A stretch of 6,754 nucleotides of DNA from Fidelibacterota bacterium (GTDB taxonomy: Bacteria > Fidelibacterota > Marinisomatia > SCGC-AAA003-L08 > TS1B11), in NCBI GenBank assembly GCA_022564085.1, contig JADFMC010000122.1, positions 1 through 6,754 on the forward strand. Direction: 5' to 3'. The notes under the pieces were generated by a model, which was not told the origin of the DNA, made no database searches, and was given only the letters and a program-made list of their open reading frames with translations. The position numbers and the translations under genes are program-made. Positions 6,071 to 6,754 of the stretch are shown one piece after another (positions within the stretch are counted from its first letter, which is position 1; each line of letters opens with the position of its first letter).

Positions 6071-6754
6071 CTATGACGCGCTCAAGCTGTCCTTCAAGTA
6101 GTGCTTCACCTGATCGAGGGAAACCCGCTGCTGCGCCATGCTGTCCCGGTCTCGGATAGTGACCGTCTGGTCCTCCAGGGTCTGGCCGTCGATGGTGACA
6201 CCAAAAGGTGTACCGGCCTCGTCCTGCCGGCGGTAGCGGCGGCCGATAGAGCCCCCGGCGTCGTAGAAGGCCGAGAAGTCCCCCAACAGGTCCTCCACCA
6301 GTTGACGGGCGATCTCCGGCATGCCTTCCTTGTTCACCAGCGGAAACACCGCCACCGTAATCGGCGCCAGCGAAGGCGCCAGCCGCAGCACCACCCGCAG
6401 CTCCCCCTTGACTTCTTCCTCGTGATAGGCGTCAGTCAGGACGGTCAGCACCGTGCGGTCCACCCCGGCGGAGGCCTCCACTACGGCCGGTGTAACGTGC
6501 TGGTTGGTGGCCGGGTCCAGCCAGGAGAGCTTCTTCCCGCTGAACTGTTGATGGCGGTCCAGGTCGTAAGTGCCGCGGTCGGCGATACCCTCCAGCTCGG
6601 CCCAGCCAAAGGGGAATTCGTACTCCACGTCATAGCAGGCGCTCGAGTAGTGGGCCAGCTCGTCTGCGCCATGGGGCCGCAGCCGTAATTTTTCCCTACG
6701 TACGCCAATAGAGGCGTACCACTCCAGCCGTTCTTGGGACCAGTAGTTCAGCCA
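6071..6754 (-). CDS. glyQS: Glycyl-tRNA synthetase, dimeric class II type (C-terminal part, partial)
   Basis: The cytoplasmic enzyme charges tRNA-Gly with glycine. The frame is open from the right edge (first codon 6752-6754, Trp) to a TAG at 6071-6073, giving 227 residues; the N-terminal half lies outside the window. The order of motifs is that of the single-chain alpha2 enzyme: RLEWYASIGVRREKLRLRPH (9-28), ELAHYSSACYDVEYEFPFGW (32-51) and AELEGIADRGTYDL, then class II motif 3, EASAGVDRT (93-101) with R100. The anticodon-binding domain starts near 130 (APITVAVFPLVNKEG) and continues through DAGGSIGRRYRRQDEAGTPF (165-184) and VTIRDRDSMAQQRV. This is not the alpha2-beta2 GlyQ/GlyS type. No internal stop or missing key residue is seen. 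The real start is out of view, and it is transcribed towards the repeat cluster. Confidence 0.96.
   Translation of the reverse strand, partial: WLNYWSQERLEWYASIGVRREKLRLRPHGADELAHYSSACYDVEYEFPFGWAELEGIADRGTYDLDRHQQFSGKKLSWLDPATNQHVTPAVVEASAGVDRTVLTVLTDAYHEEEVKGELRVVLRLAPSLAPITVAVFPLVNKEGMPEIARQLVEDLLGDFSAFYDAGGSIGRRYRRQDEAGTPFGVTIDGQTLEDQTVTIRDRDSMAQQRVSLDQVKHYLKDSLSAS

Overview
This is a bacterial chromosomal window with compact, GC-rich genes at both ends and about 2.5 kb of gene-poor, repeat-laden DNA in between. The lipoprotein signal peptide and the repeat-rich spacer point to a Gram-negative-type (diderm) bacterium. The phylum cannot be fixed from this window; an FCB-group or candidate-phylum relative is only a guess.

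Positions 1-1273: the last 21 codons of an unidentified upstream gene, then a complete cation diffusion facilitator (CDF) metal exporter 29 nt downstream, with a good ribosome-binding site. The exporter carries the HxxxD/HxxxD metal site of zinc-type CDF proteins and an extra C-terminal domain that looks like a second copy of the cytoplasmic dimerisation fold.

Positions 1443-3560: a complete 705-residue lipoprotein with a CBM48-like domain and a GH13 (type I pullulanase/isoamylase-like) barrel. The reading frame and scaffold are intact, but the nucleophile Asp, the acid/base Glu and the third catalytic Asp are all replaced (Pro384, Asp413, Thr494), and the region I Asn-His pair is Ser-Ala. 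It is most simply read as a surface-anchored GH13 pseudoenzyme and is the most interesting item here.

Positions 3561-4690: 1.1 kb of AT-rich DNA (about 30% GC in sampled lines, against 65% in a sampled line of the GH13 gene) with no convincing gene. Positions 4693-5394 (minus): a remnant of an RHS repeat-associated core protein, cut at both ends and carrying an in-frame palindromic insert just before its DP motif. Positions 5355-5960: a dense cluster of short palindromes and dispersed-type repeats. One ordered set of three elements occurs twice, suggesting a diverged tandem duplication.

Positions 6071-6754 (minus): the C-terminal half of a dimeric-type glycyl-tRNA synthetase, running off the right edge. 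The genes do not form an obvious pathway: metal export, a cell-envelope glucan-binding-like protein and translation are separate functions, and the middle looks like a recombination or insertion-prone spacer.
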